Below, piece after piece: positions 13,701 to 22,361 of a stretch of 37,302 nucleotides of DNA. The position numbers were made by a program, and so were the translations under genes. Below the pieces are notes generated by a model, which ran no database searches, had not been told where the DNA came from, and was given only the letters and a program-made list of their open reading frames with translations. Every line of letters starts with the position of its first letter. The first letter of the stretch is position 1. Origin of the DNA: Isoetes engelmannii (Eukaryota > Streptophyta > Lycopodiopsida > Isoetales > Isoetaceae); assembly GCA_011763485.2 (NCBI GenBank), contig JAANSK020243720.1:1-37302 (forward strand), written 5' to 3'.

Positions 13701-15483
13701 TCTAACGTCCGTTAGAGCTTACTTTACTCATGCGAACCAACGAACTAACCTCAAGCCCTTGGACCAACATCTACGAACACCAAATGGTCTGTTTACATGC
13801 ACAAGCTATAGGATTGCAAACATGTCAATCTCAAAGAACAGTTTCTCAAAATAGTAGTACCTATTTGGCTCCAAAAAATATGCAAAGTGTAATGCAGAGG
13901 CATGAATAAAATTGAGAGAAAAACAAATCTAGCTTACTAGAACCACTCGTCTACAATAAGAGGAGCAAAAAACTCTTTCACAAAGTATTTTAATGTCAGA
14001 ATGAAGTCTCGAGGATGCCAATAGCAATAATGAAGACAATGAAGTATCCACTCGCAACATGCTTAACCAGACAGGAAAGAAGTATGCATTACGTGAACCT
14101 CCATACCAGCAAGAATCAACCAAAGTCTAGCTATCATGACCTCAGAGAAAACTTCTATTTTGTCATGCTCTTTTAATGAATTTGACATCCCTCGCCATGT
14201 CCACACTTCCAATAACAAGATGAAGCAAGTAGTTTTTGTTGATGATATGTTCCACCCCAAATCAACACCACTAAACAGGGGACATGCAAACTGCATCTCA
14301 ATCCAGTATGGTATACAACCTTGATTATGGTCCGTAACAATATACATATGTTAGTTTAATCTGGGTAGATGTCATATCCTAGGCTTTTGCTAGATGTAAT
14401 GCTCCTCTTATTCCTCTTTTAGGCTTCCAATAGCTATATTTCTTGGTACTATTCTTTATATGCTTCATGTTTGCAAAGTATTAATTCTTGCATTCTTTTA
14501 CAGGTTTTCTTTGCAATCATGTTGTCAGCTTTCTCAATTTCACAAACAATTGGAATGACACCTGATGTATCGAAAGCCAAAGCATCAATCAATTCTATTT
14601 TTGCAATGTTAGATAAAAAGTCTAGCATTGATTCAACTAATAACGTCATCGGTAAAGTACTTGATACAGTCAGAGGCGATATCAATATCCAACATGTCAG
14701 CTTTAGATATCCCACTCGTCCAGATGTGCAGATATTTCAGGACCTTTCCTTATTTATACAAGCAGGAAAAGTATGTTTTCAATTGATGTGTAGTTATTCT
14801 ATTATTATAATCATAATATTCATATTTGCAGCATCCTTTTATTGCAGAATATAGCTCTTGTAGGCGAAAGCGGTAGTGGAAAGTCAACCATCATTGCTTT
14901 AATAGAACGCTTTTATGATCCAAATTCAGGACAAATATTTCTTGATGGTGTGGATATTAAAGAACTGAAGCTTCGATGGCTTCGTCAACAAATTGGACTC
15001 GTAAGTCAAGAACCTATATTGTTTAGTGGAACCATAAAATCAAACATAGCATATGGGAAAGAAGGATTATTGACAGATGATGAAATTTATGAAGCTGCAG
15101 AGATTGCTAATGCAAATAACTTTATCATGACGTTACCAAATGGATATGAGACAGAGGTGGGAGAACGAGGTATACAATTGTCTGGTGGCCAAAAACAACG
15201 TATTTCGATTGCTCGAGCCATTATAAAAAATCCAAAAGTCCTACTCCTAGATGAAGCAACAAGTGCTTTAGATGCAGAATCAGAACGAGTTGTGCAAGAT
15301 GCATTGGATCGTATCATGATTGGTCGATCAACTATTATAGTTGCTCATAGACTATCCACAATATTGAATGCAAGCATGATTATTGTCTTGAAAAATGGAG
15401 TTGTGGTTGAGAAAGGTAACCATAATGATCTCGTTAGGATTGATGGTGGCACTTATTCCTCACTTGTAAAACTACATTATTGA
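1707..15483 (+). CDS. ABCB: ABC transporter B family protein (full-size MDR/P-glycoprotein type)
   Basis: Full-size ATP-driven membrane transporter, TMD-NBD-TMD-NBD, resembling the plant ABCB4/11/21 clade, which includes auxin and alkaloid carriers; the substrate here is unknown. Coding exons: 1707-2081, 2178-2232, 2404-2579, 2697-2918, 10525-10766, 10854-11379, 11455-11728, 11802-12369, 12502-12730, 12893-13159, 14504-14770, 14848-15483. They total 3837 nt with consistent phases, giving 1278 aa, the usual family length. All introns are GT-AG. TMD1 is about residues 65-360. NBD1 has Walker [10 protein letters not shown] near 441, ISGGQKQR near 545, [11 protein letters not shown] near 565, then VAHRLST. 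A charged linker (about 640-690) precedes TMD2. NBD2 has GESGSGKST near 1073, LSGGQKQR at 1178, [12 protein letters not shown] near 1200. All ATPase motifs are intact. Start 1707 is the first ATG after a likely acceptor; 1734 is an alternative. Membrane location is inferred from family. Confidence 0.93.
2226..2365. repeat. Degenerate repeats of the exon 2 donor in ABCB intron 2
   Basis: The end of coding exon 2 and its donor (TTCTGTG then GTAAGATCA, 2226-2241) recur as GATGTGGTAAGATCAT at about 2272-2287 and TTTCTGTGGTAAAGATCAT at about 2341-2359. Each is followed by ATTGTTGCTTGCATT-like sequence. Only the first donor keeps the conserved protein path into exon 3 (the GERQAARIR segment). Confidence 0.6.
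3633..3790 (-). mobile_element. LINE 3' end, antisense, with (TAGG)n tail
   Basis: Read on the minus strand, about 100 bp of element ends in GGTCTCCATCGACATTAAAA and runs into a (CCTA)n tail (plus-strand 3633-3693). The terminus matches those at 5500-5551, 13320-13345 and 36280-36310 in this window. It is a heavily 5'-truncated copy with no coding sequence. Only the tail unit differs (TACC here, TTCTA elsewhere). Confidence 0.6.
3858..4750. other. GC-richer block of unknown origin
   Basis: This stretch is visibly richer in G+C than the surrounding intron and contains short open frames on both strands, none resembling a family I know. At 3923 and 3983 the 20-mer beginning CTATGGTTACACAA recurs with a 60 bp period, with a partial third copy near 4020. 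It lies directly upstream of a LINE 3' region (4750-5634) and may be part of the same element or of another broken one; I cannot tell. Confidence 0.35.
4750..5634 (+). mobile_element. LINE 3' part: ORF2 C-terminus, 3' UTR and (TTCTA)n tail
   Basis: Broken translations give the C-terminal region of a non-LTR retrotransposon ORF2: [20 protein letters not shown] near 4920-4980, then [20 protein letters not shown], then [14 protein letters not shown] near 5100-5135, followed by a decayed cysteine/histidine segment near 5160-5215. The reading frame shifts at least once and has stops, so the copy is dead. The 3' UTR runs from about 5260 to 5551 and ends GGCCTCCGTGGATGATAAAA. The tail at 5552-5634 is about 16 TTCTA units. 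The same terminal sequence recurs on the minus strand at 36258-36440. Confidence 0.7.
5552..5634. repeat. (TTCTA)n microsatellite
   Basis: About 16 nearly perfect pentanucleotide units form the tail of the LINE copy ending here. The Tyr/Ser/Ile-rich open frame at 5528-5734 is only a translation of this repeat. Confidence 0.95.
7352..7399. repeat. Pentanucleotide microsatellite (ATCCG/ATCCC)n
   Basis: Units change from GATCC to CATCC along a 48 bp run within ABCB intron 4. No LINE-like sequence is recognisable beside it. Confidence 0.9.
8008..8132. repeat. GC-rich cluster of three hairpins
   Basis: Three inverted repeats lie in 93 bp: GACGGACGGTTTGA (8026-8039) with TCAAGCCGTTCGTC (8043-8056), 12 of 14 paired; the perfect palindrome AACTGCTCGAGCAGTT (8061-8076); and AGCGGC (8085-8090) with GCCGCT (8113-8118). 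CACATGTG palindromes bracket the cluster at 8008-8015 and 8125-8132. The surrounding intron is AT-rich. It may be the core of a small DNA transposon, but no clear termini are visible. Confidence 0.5.
9198..9218. repeat. (ACGT)n microsatellite
   Basis: A short run of CGTA units. The flanks (8920-9260) are also rich in GTAC and TATG words, giving a low-complexity patch with no coding content. Confidence 0.7.
9627..9937. repeat. Minisatellite in ABCB intron 4
   Basis: About four imperfect units are built from TAATGGGCCTC, GGAATTACCTAATACTT, AAATTGATTTTGCAAAGTA and GCTTAGGTTA. Spacing is irregular (about 35 to 110 bp) because some units lack internal blocks. No coding content. Confidence 0.75.
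12361..12431. repeat. 32 bp tandem duplication spanning the exon 8 donor
   Basis: AAATTCAAG, the last bases of ABCB coding exon 8, plus the following GTCTGCTTTAGGGTTTATGG recur exactly 32 bp downstream at 12393. GGTTTAGGGTTTATG then repeats partly again. Using the second donor would add 32 nt and bring in an in-frame TAA, so only the first donor (after 12369) preserves the protein. Confidence 0.85.
13160..14503 (+). other. ABCB intron 10, 1.3 kb
   Basis: The intron lies between exon 10 (ending KAVLK) and exon 11 (starting [10 protein letters not shown]). It holds an antisense LINE 3' end near its start. In the remaining 1 kb I see no gene, RNA or clear repeat; the open frames are short and unfamiliar. 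Confidence 0.75.
13296..13465 (-). mobile_element. LINE 3' end, antisense, in ABCB intron 10
   Basis: On the minus strand the sequence runs through GGTCATATGGCCTATTGGTC and CTCCATGGACGTTAAAACG into a short TTCTA tail and a T run. It matches the 3' ends at 3633-3790 and 5500-5634 and is severely 5'-truncated. It is opposite in sense to ABCB transcription. Confidence 0.65.
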
Positions 15484-16500
15484 TGGTCATCAATATAAAT
15501 ATATTTGTTTATGTCATATAACTAGCAAGATTGATAATTGATTTGGAAGAACGCAATGACACCCAATTTTTTTCCGTTGATATCTGAGACCTTTCTATCT
15601 TCCCCTCTCATTACTACACTTCTTTTGCCACAAGCCTGCCCTACTACTTTTTTTTTTTTTTTTTGTTGTACGTAAGATTATATTCAAGAAAAAAATCACG
15701 ATACATCATGAATCCCTATAGCATTTATACATGATCAGAAAACCTTCAATTTTGACATCTCTTATTTAATGCTTATTAAAAAGCTACAAATTGAAGCATA
15801 ATCGAAAATCATTATTCAAATGGCATTCTCTGGTGCCAAATTCTGAATTATTTGAATGGCATTATTTGAATGGCAGTTTCTGGGCACCAAATTCTGAATT
15901 ATTGCCGAAGAAAGAAAAAGTAATGGATATTGAACTTGTTGGTGTCAGAGGATTGTATCGGTTGTTGACTTTCACGACAAAGGCACTTCTAATCAGGAAA
16001 ACACGTGCATACCATATCCATTTTGGCCCATTTGGCTGTTAAGCGCGATTTTGTTTGCGTTGACTCTTTCCTTGACTTGTTCCTCATATCCTGAAGATAA
16101 AACAATTTTCAAAGGTTCTCAGGTTTTAGGGCATCCTCAGATGACATTACTTAATAACATCATCGCTCATATCAGTTAATCTTCAAAAAATAGGTCAAAC
16201 AGATGGCCAAATAGGACACAAAATGAGATAATCAAATAATGCACAACAAGGGTAAAACAATTTGGTTCACGATCAAGCAAGTTGCCGACTTTCAATCCAA
16301 GTTCAATGGTGGTCTGGAACTCTCATGCAATCCAATGCAAACATTCAAAACAACACCAACATGCAACTACCATGCTACAAATCCAAATAACCAACAAGGA
16401 TATTTCACTTTCATGTCATATTGCTGATGATGTTGATAGACACGGGTTCCACGCCCATCAAACCGATCTATAATTGGTTGCGAGGTGGATCTATAAGATA
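15484..16500. other. Intergenic region downstream of ABCB
   Basis: No gene is recognised. AT-rich ATAAATATAT near 15495-15505 could serve as a polyadenylation signal for ABCB, but nothing decisive is seen. A run of about 16 T lies near 15649-15664. A tandem duplication lies at 15817-15903: AATGGCATTCTCTGG and GCCAAATTCTGAATTATT recur as AATGGCAGTTTCTGGGCACC and AAATTCTGAATTATT. Confidence 0.6.
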
Positions 16501-18600
16501 AAAACACAAAGTTGATGGAGATAGATTTAAAGCTCGGCTTGAGACATACAGCAGCATCAGCGGTTAGGAAAGTCATGCTACTTGGGAACTTCAATGTTCA
16601 AACGAGAACGGAGCAGGTGACCAGGTTTGACCTGCTTCTCGAGGATGCGTTGCAGTTAAACCCAGTCGAGGCGGCTTGCCCAAGGGCATCAGCAGACACC
16701 GTGTCACGTGATACGGCTGGCAGTCGCTCTTGTTCTGCTGCATTTTTTACCTACTAATCTGCAATGGACTGGCGTAATGGCCATCCTCCAGTCGATACAC
16801 TTGCCGACAGGAGAACCAGGGGGCGGCCACATTGTGGTCGATTATGTGCTCATTTAAGAGCGGCATTTGCACCTCATTACGCATTTCGATGTTGGAACAA
16901 CAAGCCGGGATGAGGAAGTGGACTCCGACCAGCAGCGCCTTCTCTTGAGGGTAGCCCTACAGGTCACCCACGCAACTGTCCCTCGGCACCCTGGATGCCC
17001 CAACTGCGCCTGGACTATGACCAAGCAGAGAGCTACACGCAAAATGGTCGAGCAGGGCCTGACAGAGATACTGCAACTTCCCACACTGCAGCAGCAGACC
17101 ACCCACTTGATTCTGGTCCTCGTGACAGCCGCGGACACATGCTTCAAGCCGCTCACGCAGACAAGTCAGGACCTCCACCTTCCCTCATAACCGCTGGTTC
17201 GATGAGGAATGTCACGAATTGAAGCGCCAGGTTAATGACCCCATTGAGCGCCCCGGGCCATCGCTTAGTACCACAGATCCCTCAAGAGCAAAAAAGCTAC
17301 GTATCTTGCGGAACGCCGGCACAAAATGTTTTGCCTCTTAGAACATCGCTCCAGGAGATTTTAGAGAGAGGTGCTGAAGAAAGCACGGAAGCCTGTAGGA
17401 GACATTACTACAGAGCAATGGGCCAGTACCTGCAACACTTGTATCCTTTAGGCAGACAGGCGCCAGTGCCCCCACAGACGGGGCTGCCACTAGTCATGAC
17501 GGTGGACAATGTAATCATGGGCCTCTAGTGCCTGGCTAATGGGAAGGCAGCTGGTATGCAGGCGAAACTCCGCAAATGGGTCGGGCCACCAATGGTGCCT
17601 ATACTGACAGCAATGTTTAATAGAACGCTACAGGAAGGACTTTCTACGCAGTGGACTTGCAGCAGTGTTGTACCTATATACAAGGCCGGAGACCCAAACA
17701 ATCTGACCAACTACCACACTATAATGGTCAGCTCTCTCTTTGCGAAACTTTTGGCTACCATCATCGAGCAGCGGATAACCATATAGGTGGAGAACTTGGA
17801 TGTCTGTACTCTCACACAGGCAGGTTTCCGCCTTGGCCACTCCACCATTGATCCTTTATTCACCCTGAGAGCAATCATCGAGGATAGCAGGAACAGTCGA
17901 CATGACCTCTACTGCTGGTTCGTTGACTTTGCCAAGGCTTTTGACACGGTGCCTCGAGGCAAGTTGTGGAACAGATTGCAGCAGCTTGGGACCCCCATAG
18001 ACTTGTAGAATGCAATATACAGGTTATATAAGGCATGCTTAGGACGCCTGGCGCCGTCGAGATAGCCGCAGTACCAGAGTGCGTTAGGGTTATCTCCTTT
18101 CACCTACACTTTTTGGTCTTTACATTGATCAGGTGGAACAGTGGCTGGCCGACACGGGGGAATGGGTACCCCGCTGATACACCACATCATCAGGCAACTC
18201 ATATAAGCCGATGATGTTGACCTCTTGGCACACACCCCAAAAGATATGCAACGCCATTTGGACGCTCTTGCCACTTTCTGCCAGTATACAAGCATGCGAG
18301 TCAACTTGGCTAAGACTAAGGTCCTGCTCGTGTCATCCTCTTATCACCCAAGATCACCCTCCTTCACGTACCAGGGGCAAAATGTAGAAGTGACTCCCAC
18401 ATACAAGTATAAGGGAACTCCACTACCACGCACTGGGATAGCTGCATCCGGTTGCGGGTTGCTGGAGGCTGGATGGCCTTGCATGCCATGCAGAACAGTA
18501 GTCATCAGCAGAGCTGTATCCTTGGGATTATCAGTCACACCTGTGCAGAGCTTTGGTTGAGCCAGTTCTCTTGTACGGGGTGAAAGTGTGGGACCCGGTC
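16500..18600 (+). mobile_element. LINE remnant: endonuclease and reverse transcriptase
   Basis: A decayed non-LTR retrotransposon ORF2 is visible across several frames. The APE-like endonuclease shows KVMLLGNFNVQTRTEQ near 16570-16615 (family GDFN motif) and HIVVDYVL near 16830. Reverse transcriptase shows QAGFRLGHSTIDPLFTLRAI near 17820-17875, DFAKAFDTVPRGKLW near 17925-17970 (the F/YxDD region is not recognisable) and a thumb-like VEPVLLYGVKVWDP near 18555-18597. Stops and frameshifts make it nonfunctional. Its 3' part is missing where it abuts Ty3/gypsy sequence at about 18600. Whether it is the same family as the LINE at 4750-5634 cannot be tested, because the two copies barely overlap. 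Confidence 0.8.
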
Positions 18601-19252
18601 ATAGTGTTGCATGTCTCTTTACTGGAACCCTATATGGCAAATCCCCTTCCAGATCGAGTACCTCCTCCACCATCACCAGTCGAGATTGATGATCACGAAG
18701 AATTTGAAGTTCGAGAAATTATGGACTCCAAGTTCTTGTAACGTCGCCTCTATTATTCGGTCAATTGGGAGGGATATTCTCCAAGTGATAGAACCTGGGA
18801 ACCTGCCGAGAATGTGTCCAATGCTCCCGATAAAATTGCTGGGTTCCACATGCGTTACCTAGACAAGTTCAGTCTCAGTACTCCGACACATGTTCGGTCG
18901 ACCGACAACGTTGTAGGAGGGGGATGGTGTGACGACCATATATGTATTATACTTGTATGCATAATATGGTCATCACACGGACCATGCGCATGCTCGACAC
19001 CTGGCATGATCTTGCCCAAGAGAGTGGCACAACCTGGACCACTAACCCGGATATAAATAAAGAAGCCTCACTCTTCTCGAACTATTCCAGTTCAACGCTA
19101 GTCCTGAGCCTTCTAGGCGCCTATCTCTGTTCTGTGTTTCTGTCGGCCTTCAGACCATTGTATTTTCCACTATATAACAAATTCTTTGCCGTTTTGGTGT
19201 ATTTGCTTGTGTACTTAATATACGTATGTTTCGTGTTTTTCGGGTAAGTTCA
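18600..19252 (+). mobile_element. Broken Ty3/gypsy chromovirus, 3' part with LTR remnant
   Basis: This is a fossil LTR retrotransposon. The left part resembles the end of integrase (HVSLLEPY) followed by a Pro/Glu-rich linker and a chromodomain (WEGYSPSDRTWEP near 18768-18806), the arrangement typical of plant chromoviruses. After a purine-rich tract at about 18914-18926, a sequence starting TGTGACGACC at 18928 looks like the beginning of the 3' LTR, with a TATAAATA box near 19050. The LTR end near 19252 is tentative. All of gag, protease, reverse transcriptase and RNase H, and the 5' LTR, are absent. It is broken in more than one place and looks old. Confidence 0.75.
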
Positions 19253-19261
19253 TGACTGAAG

Positions 19262-19997
19262 TCTAAGGGGATACTGGAGGTGTCTACTAAATGGGAACTA
19301 ATGCTCGAAAAAGAATAACTAAAAAACATCTAGGAAAATGCATGGCTGAATATCTCCCCCCTCTCGGTATCAACACATTTCTTCGACGTGTTCCCAAGGT
19401 CAGTGACTTGTTTTCAAATGGAATAATGAATTAGCCCACGCTGTCCCATGTGGCGAAGTTGAAGAGGACCATGGAGCACTGGCTGGTAGAATGCAAGATG
19501 CTGCAAGTATTATGGGCAAGCAGTCTGAATAGTTTTTGAATACTATTTAGAAACCAAGAAATTGTTGTTCCTCTTGAATGGAGCCCCATGAAGAAAAAGA
19601 GTTTCCATATAGCAAAGGCATGGACAATTTGGTCATCATGAAAAAGGAGAAGTGCCCTAATCTTTGATGATGATCATCAAATCAGCTATTTCATATGGTA
19701 CTGAGCTTCATAGAAATACTAAAAAAAAAGTTAGACTAGTGTTTGAAAACGAAGAAGATGTATGTAAAGTTAGAGATATGGAGTACATGCCTAAATCTAA
19801 TCTACTCTAAGTCGGTAAAGAGGATAGTGCAAGATGGGGCCATGGAGCTATCCCCATTTCATACTCGCCAGATGGGCGCTATGCAATGTGGTTTTGTATC
19901 CTTTTTTTCTCAAAATAGAAAGTCAAATTTTTATCATCAAAAAAGAAAATCATCCTTGTGCTTCATAATGAAAGATCAACCAATATGCAACCCTACA
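19262..19997 (+). mobile_element. LINE zinc-knuckle tail, direct copy 1
   Basis: This copy is homologous along about 750 bp to 21035-21790. Translation pieces such as EHWLVECKMLQVLWASSLN and KAWTIWSS resemble the zf-RVT (reverse-transcriptase zinc-binding) tail of plant L1-type LINEs, with frames broken by indels. A related tail is read at 31885-32060 and 32520-32720. No intact ORF remains. Confidence 0.5.
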
Positions 19998-21034
19998 GAA
20001 TGAAATATTATTAGGCCTATAGAAACACTTAAAATTGGTGGAAGCTGGCAAAGCTTTCTCTTGCAAGAAGCAAGGGGAATGCATTTGTGTTATGCGTATA
20101 AACCATCTGAGCGGACGCTAAGGGGTCTTTTACTGCCTATTTTGTACTGATAATAAGGGGTATCTACCATTTATCTTACTTGTCTAGTTGTATTTTTATG
20201 AGTATAACGGTATGAACAAGGGATTTTTATGCATATGATAAGGGGTTTTGGCTGACCGTAGGAACGCAGATGCCATATTAACAATACATATAGGTGAATC
20301 CCCTTAGGCAGGAAGAATTACTTTGACAAAAAACATGTGCGAAGTAATATATATACTCGTCATCGATTATTCTACTTGCTCCAAGGGAGAAGGTTCAGGA
20401 ACTAGAGCAACTTTGTCCGGGGGAGGAGAAACGAAGGACCAGTGATTGAAGTCACTTGGTGGAAGTGTTGGAAGGACGAAACGGAAGGGAGAATTTATAT
20501 ATTGGACATATTATGCAGAAAAAGTATTAATCGCCAAATTCATATTGATGATCGTAGAAAAAGAATGAAATCTCTAGATATGCACCTAACCTACTAAACT
20601 TTAATTATGTTCATGTAAACACAGTAAGCCCTCTATCAAGTTCTCGCTCCCATAGTCACTCTTCTTTAATCTTAAACTGTCTGCATAAATGGAGTGCCAT
20701 AAAGAAACTATTCACGCTTGACATCAACAACATTTAAGGAGAGAGTTCCCCATGATAGATACCAGTCGAAAAAACAAGGCTCTTGAGGTATTGTGACTGG
20801 TGCCAGGATTACAAAGAGATGGCAAAACTGTGGATTTGATTTTTGTGCTTAGTGGTACAAGAGTACTAGACAACTCGACAGCTTTTAAGGTCCGCTTTAG
20901 CTTAAAGGAGGCTGACAAAACAACCTGGGAAAGTGGGTCTAATAGCATTCCCAAACACTATAAGTAAAGGTGGTCAAACCCATGGTTTCTGCATAGCCAA
21001 GCAAGTTCATGAAGTCATGTTAAGAAGCTAGAGG
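19998..21034. other. Spacer between the two direct copies
   Basis: No recognisable gene. Plus-strand translation near 20745-20970 gives RVLDNSTAFKVRFSLKEAD and similar, which may be part of a retroelement ORF but matches no motif I know. The open frame on the minus strand at 20724-20954 is its shadow. Confidence 0.4.
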
Positions 21035-21790
21035 ACCAAGGGGATACTAGAGGTATCTACCAAGTGGGAACTAGTGCTAAAAAAAGAACAACTAAAAACA
21101 TCTAGGAAGATGCATGGTAGAAATATCTCCCCCTTCCCAGTATCAACACATTTCTTTGACAAGTGTTCCTAGAGTCATCGACTTGTCTTCAAATGGGATA
21201 ATGACATTAGCCCATGCTGTCCCATGTGCGAAGCTGAAGAGGACCATGGAGCACTGGCTAGTAGAATGCAAGATGCTGCAAGTATTATGGGCAAGCAGTC
21301 TAAATAATTCTGAAATACCATTTAGAAACCAAGAAATTGTTATTCCTCTTGAATGGAGTCCCATGAAGAAGAAGGGTTTCCATATAGCTAAGGCCTGAAC
21401 AATTTGGTCATCATGGTAAAGGAGGAGTGCCCTAATCTTTGATGATGATCATCAAATCATCTACTTCATATGGTAATTAATCATATAATACTTCAAAATA
21501 CGAAAAAAAGTTAGACTAGTGTTTGAAAGCGAAGAAGATGTAAAGGTAGAGATATGGAGTCTAAATCTAATCTACCCTAAGTCGGTAAAAGACAAAGATA
21601 AAGATTTTTAACGTCACGCCACTAGGTAAAGAGGACACTGCAAGATGGGGCCATGGAGCTATCCCCATCTCATATTCGCAGATGGGTGCTATGCAATGTG
21701 GCTTTGTATTTTTTTTTCTGAAAGTAAATAAAGTCTATTTAAATCATCCTTGTGCTTCGTGTAAGAAAGATCAACCAATTATTGCAACCC
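21035..21790 (+). mobile_element. LINE zinc-knuckle tail, direct copy 2
   Basis: Second copy of the sequence at 19262-19997, offset 1773 bp. It is somewhat better preserved: the 21114-21398 frame reads AKLKRTMEHWLVECKMLQVL and EWSPMKKKGFHIAKA. It differs from copy 1 by a 35 bp insertion at 21590-21624 flanked by GGTAAA on both sides. Confidence 0.5.
21590..21624 (-). mobile_element. 35 bp LINE-end insertion with target-site duplication
   Basis: GGTAAA at 21584-21589 and 21625-21630 flank 35 bp absent from copy 1, where GTCGGTAAAGAGG (19811-19823) is continuous. On the minus strand the insert reads GTGACGTTAAAAATC then TTTATCTTTGTCT, resembling the terminal bases of the LINE ends at 36258-36310 and 13320. 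It looks like an extremely 5'-truncated insertion. Confidence 0.6.
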
Positions 21791-22361
21791 TCTTCCAAAA
21801 TTTCAAGAGTTATCTAACACACAAGCCATAGGTTAATGGTAGGCAATAAATTCCCATACCTTGAACTAGCACCCATATTTAATATGTCAATCTCAACTTG
21901 TACTCCATGATAGATTCGCCTTATACTCAAATTTGCATAATAGCCCATAGGTTCCACCTTAGTCACAAATTGTGAAAGCTTTGAATGACCACCTTCTTCC
22001 TAAAAATAAAAATAAATAAAAAGGAAAAAGAGAAAAGGCAAAGAGAAAAAAAAAAAAGGAAAAAGGCAAAGGAAAATTGTAAGGAAGAAAAAAAAGAAGG
22101 GAATTTTAGATTAAACTCCAATGTTGCACAAGGTACAATTAGCTATCTGAGAATTGAACCTAAAAAACCTTTGGACTTTAGTCCGGCAGCGACGCCATAA
22201 CCGAGGGACACGCTAACTAGGCCGGACACTGCAGCTGCTGCCGCTGCGGCATCAGCAACTGATGCTAGTAAATAAGCTAAGAGACTTACCTACTTAACTT
22301 GTGATTTGATCTGTTTTCCTAGAAGAAAGTACCTTGCGGACCTCCTGGATGTGTTGAACGT
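21791..22361. other. Region upstream of SUVR5
   Basis: No gene is recognised. A purine-rich low-complexity stretch (A/G runs) lies at 21998-22103. A short GC-rich CTGCAGCTGCTGCCGCTGCGG patch at about 22229-22249 resembles 5' leader sequence. GATCTGTTTTCCTAG ending at 22322 looks like a splice acceptor, so the SUVR5 transcript probably has a 5' exon further left; its donor cannot be fixed. Confidence 0.45.

Noticed and set aside
20724-20954. Minus-strand 76-codon frame
   Set aside because: The plus strand has a slightly more protein-like reading in decayed repeat DNA, and neither matches a motif I can name.
22262-22322. Possible upstream SUVR5 start codon at 22262 joined by a 55 bp intron
   Set aside because: The frame would join cleanly, but 55 bp is shorter than most plant introns and only two codons would be added. 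No independent support.
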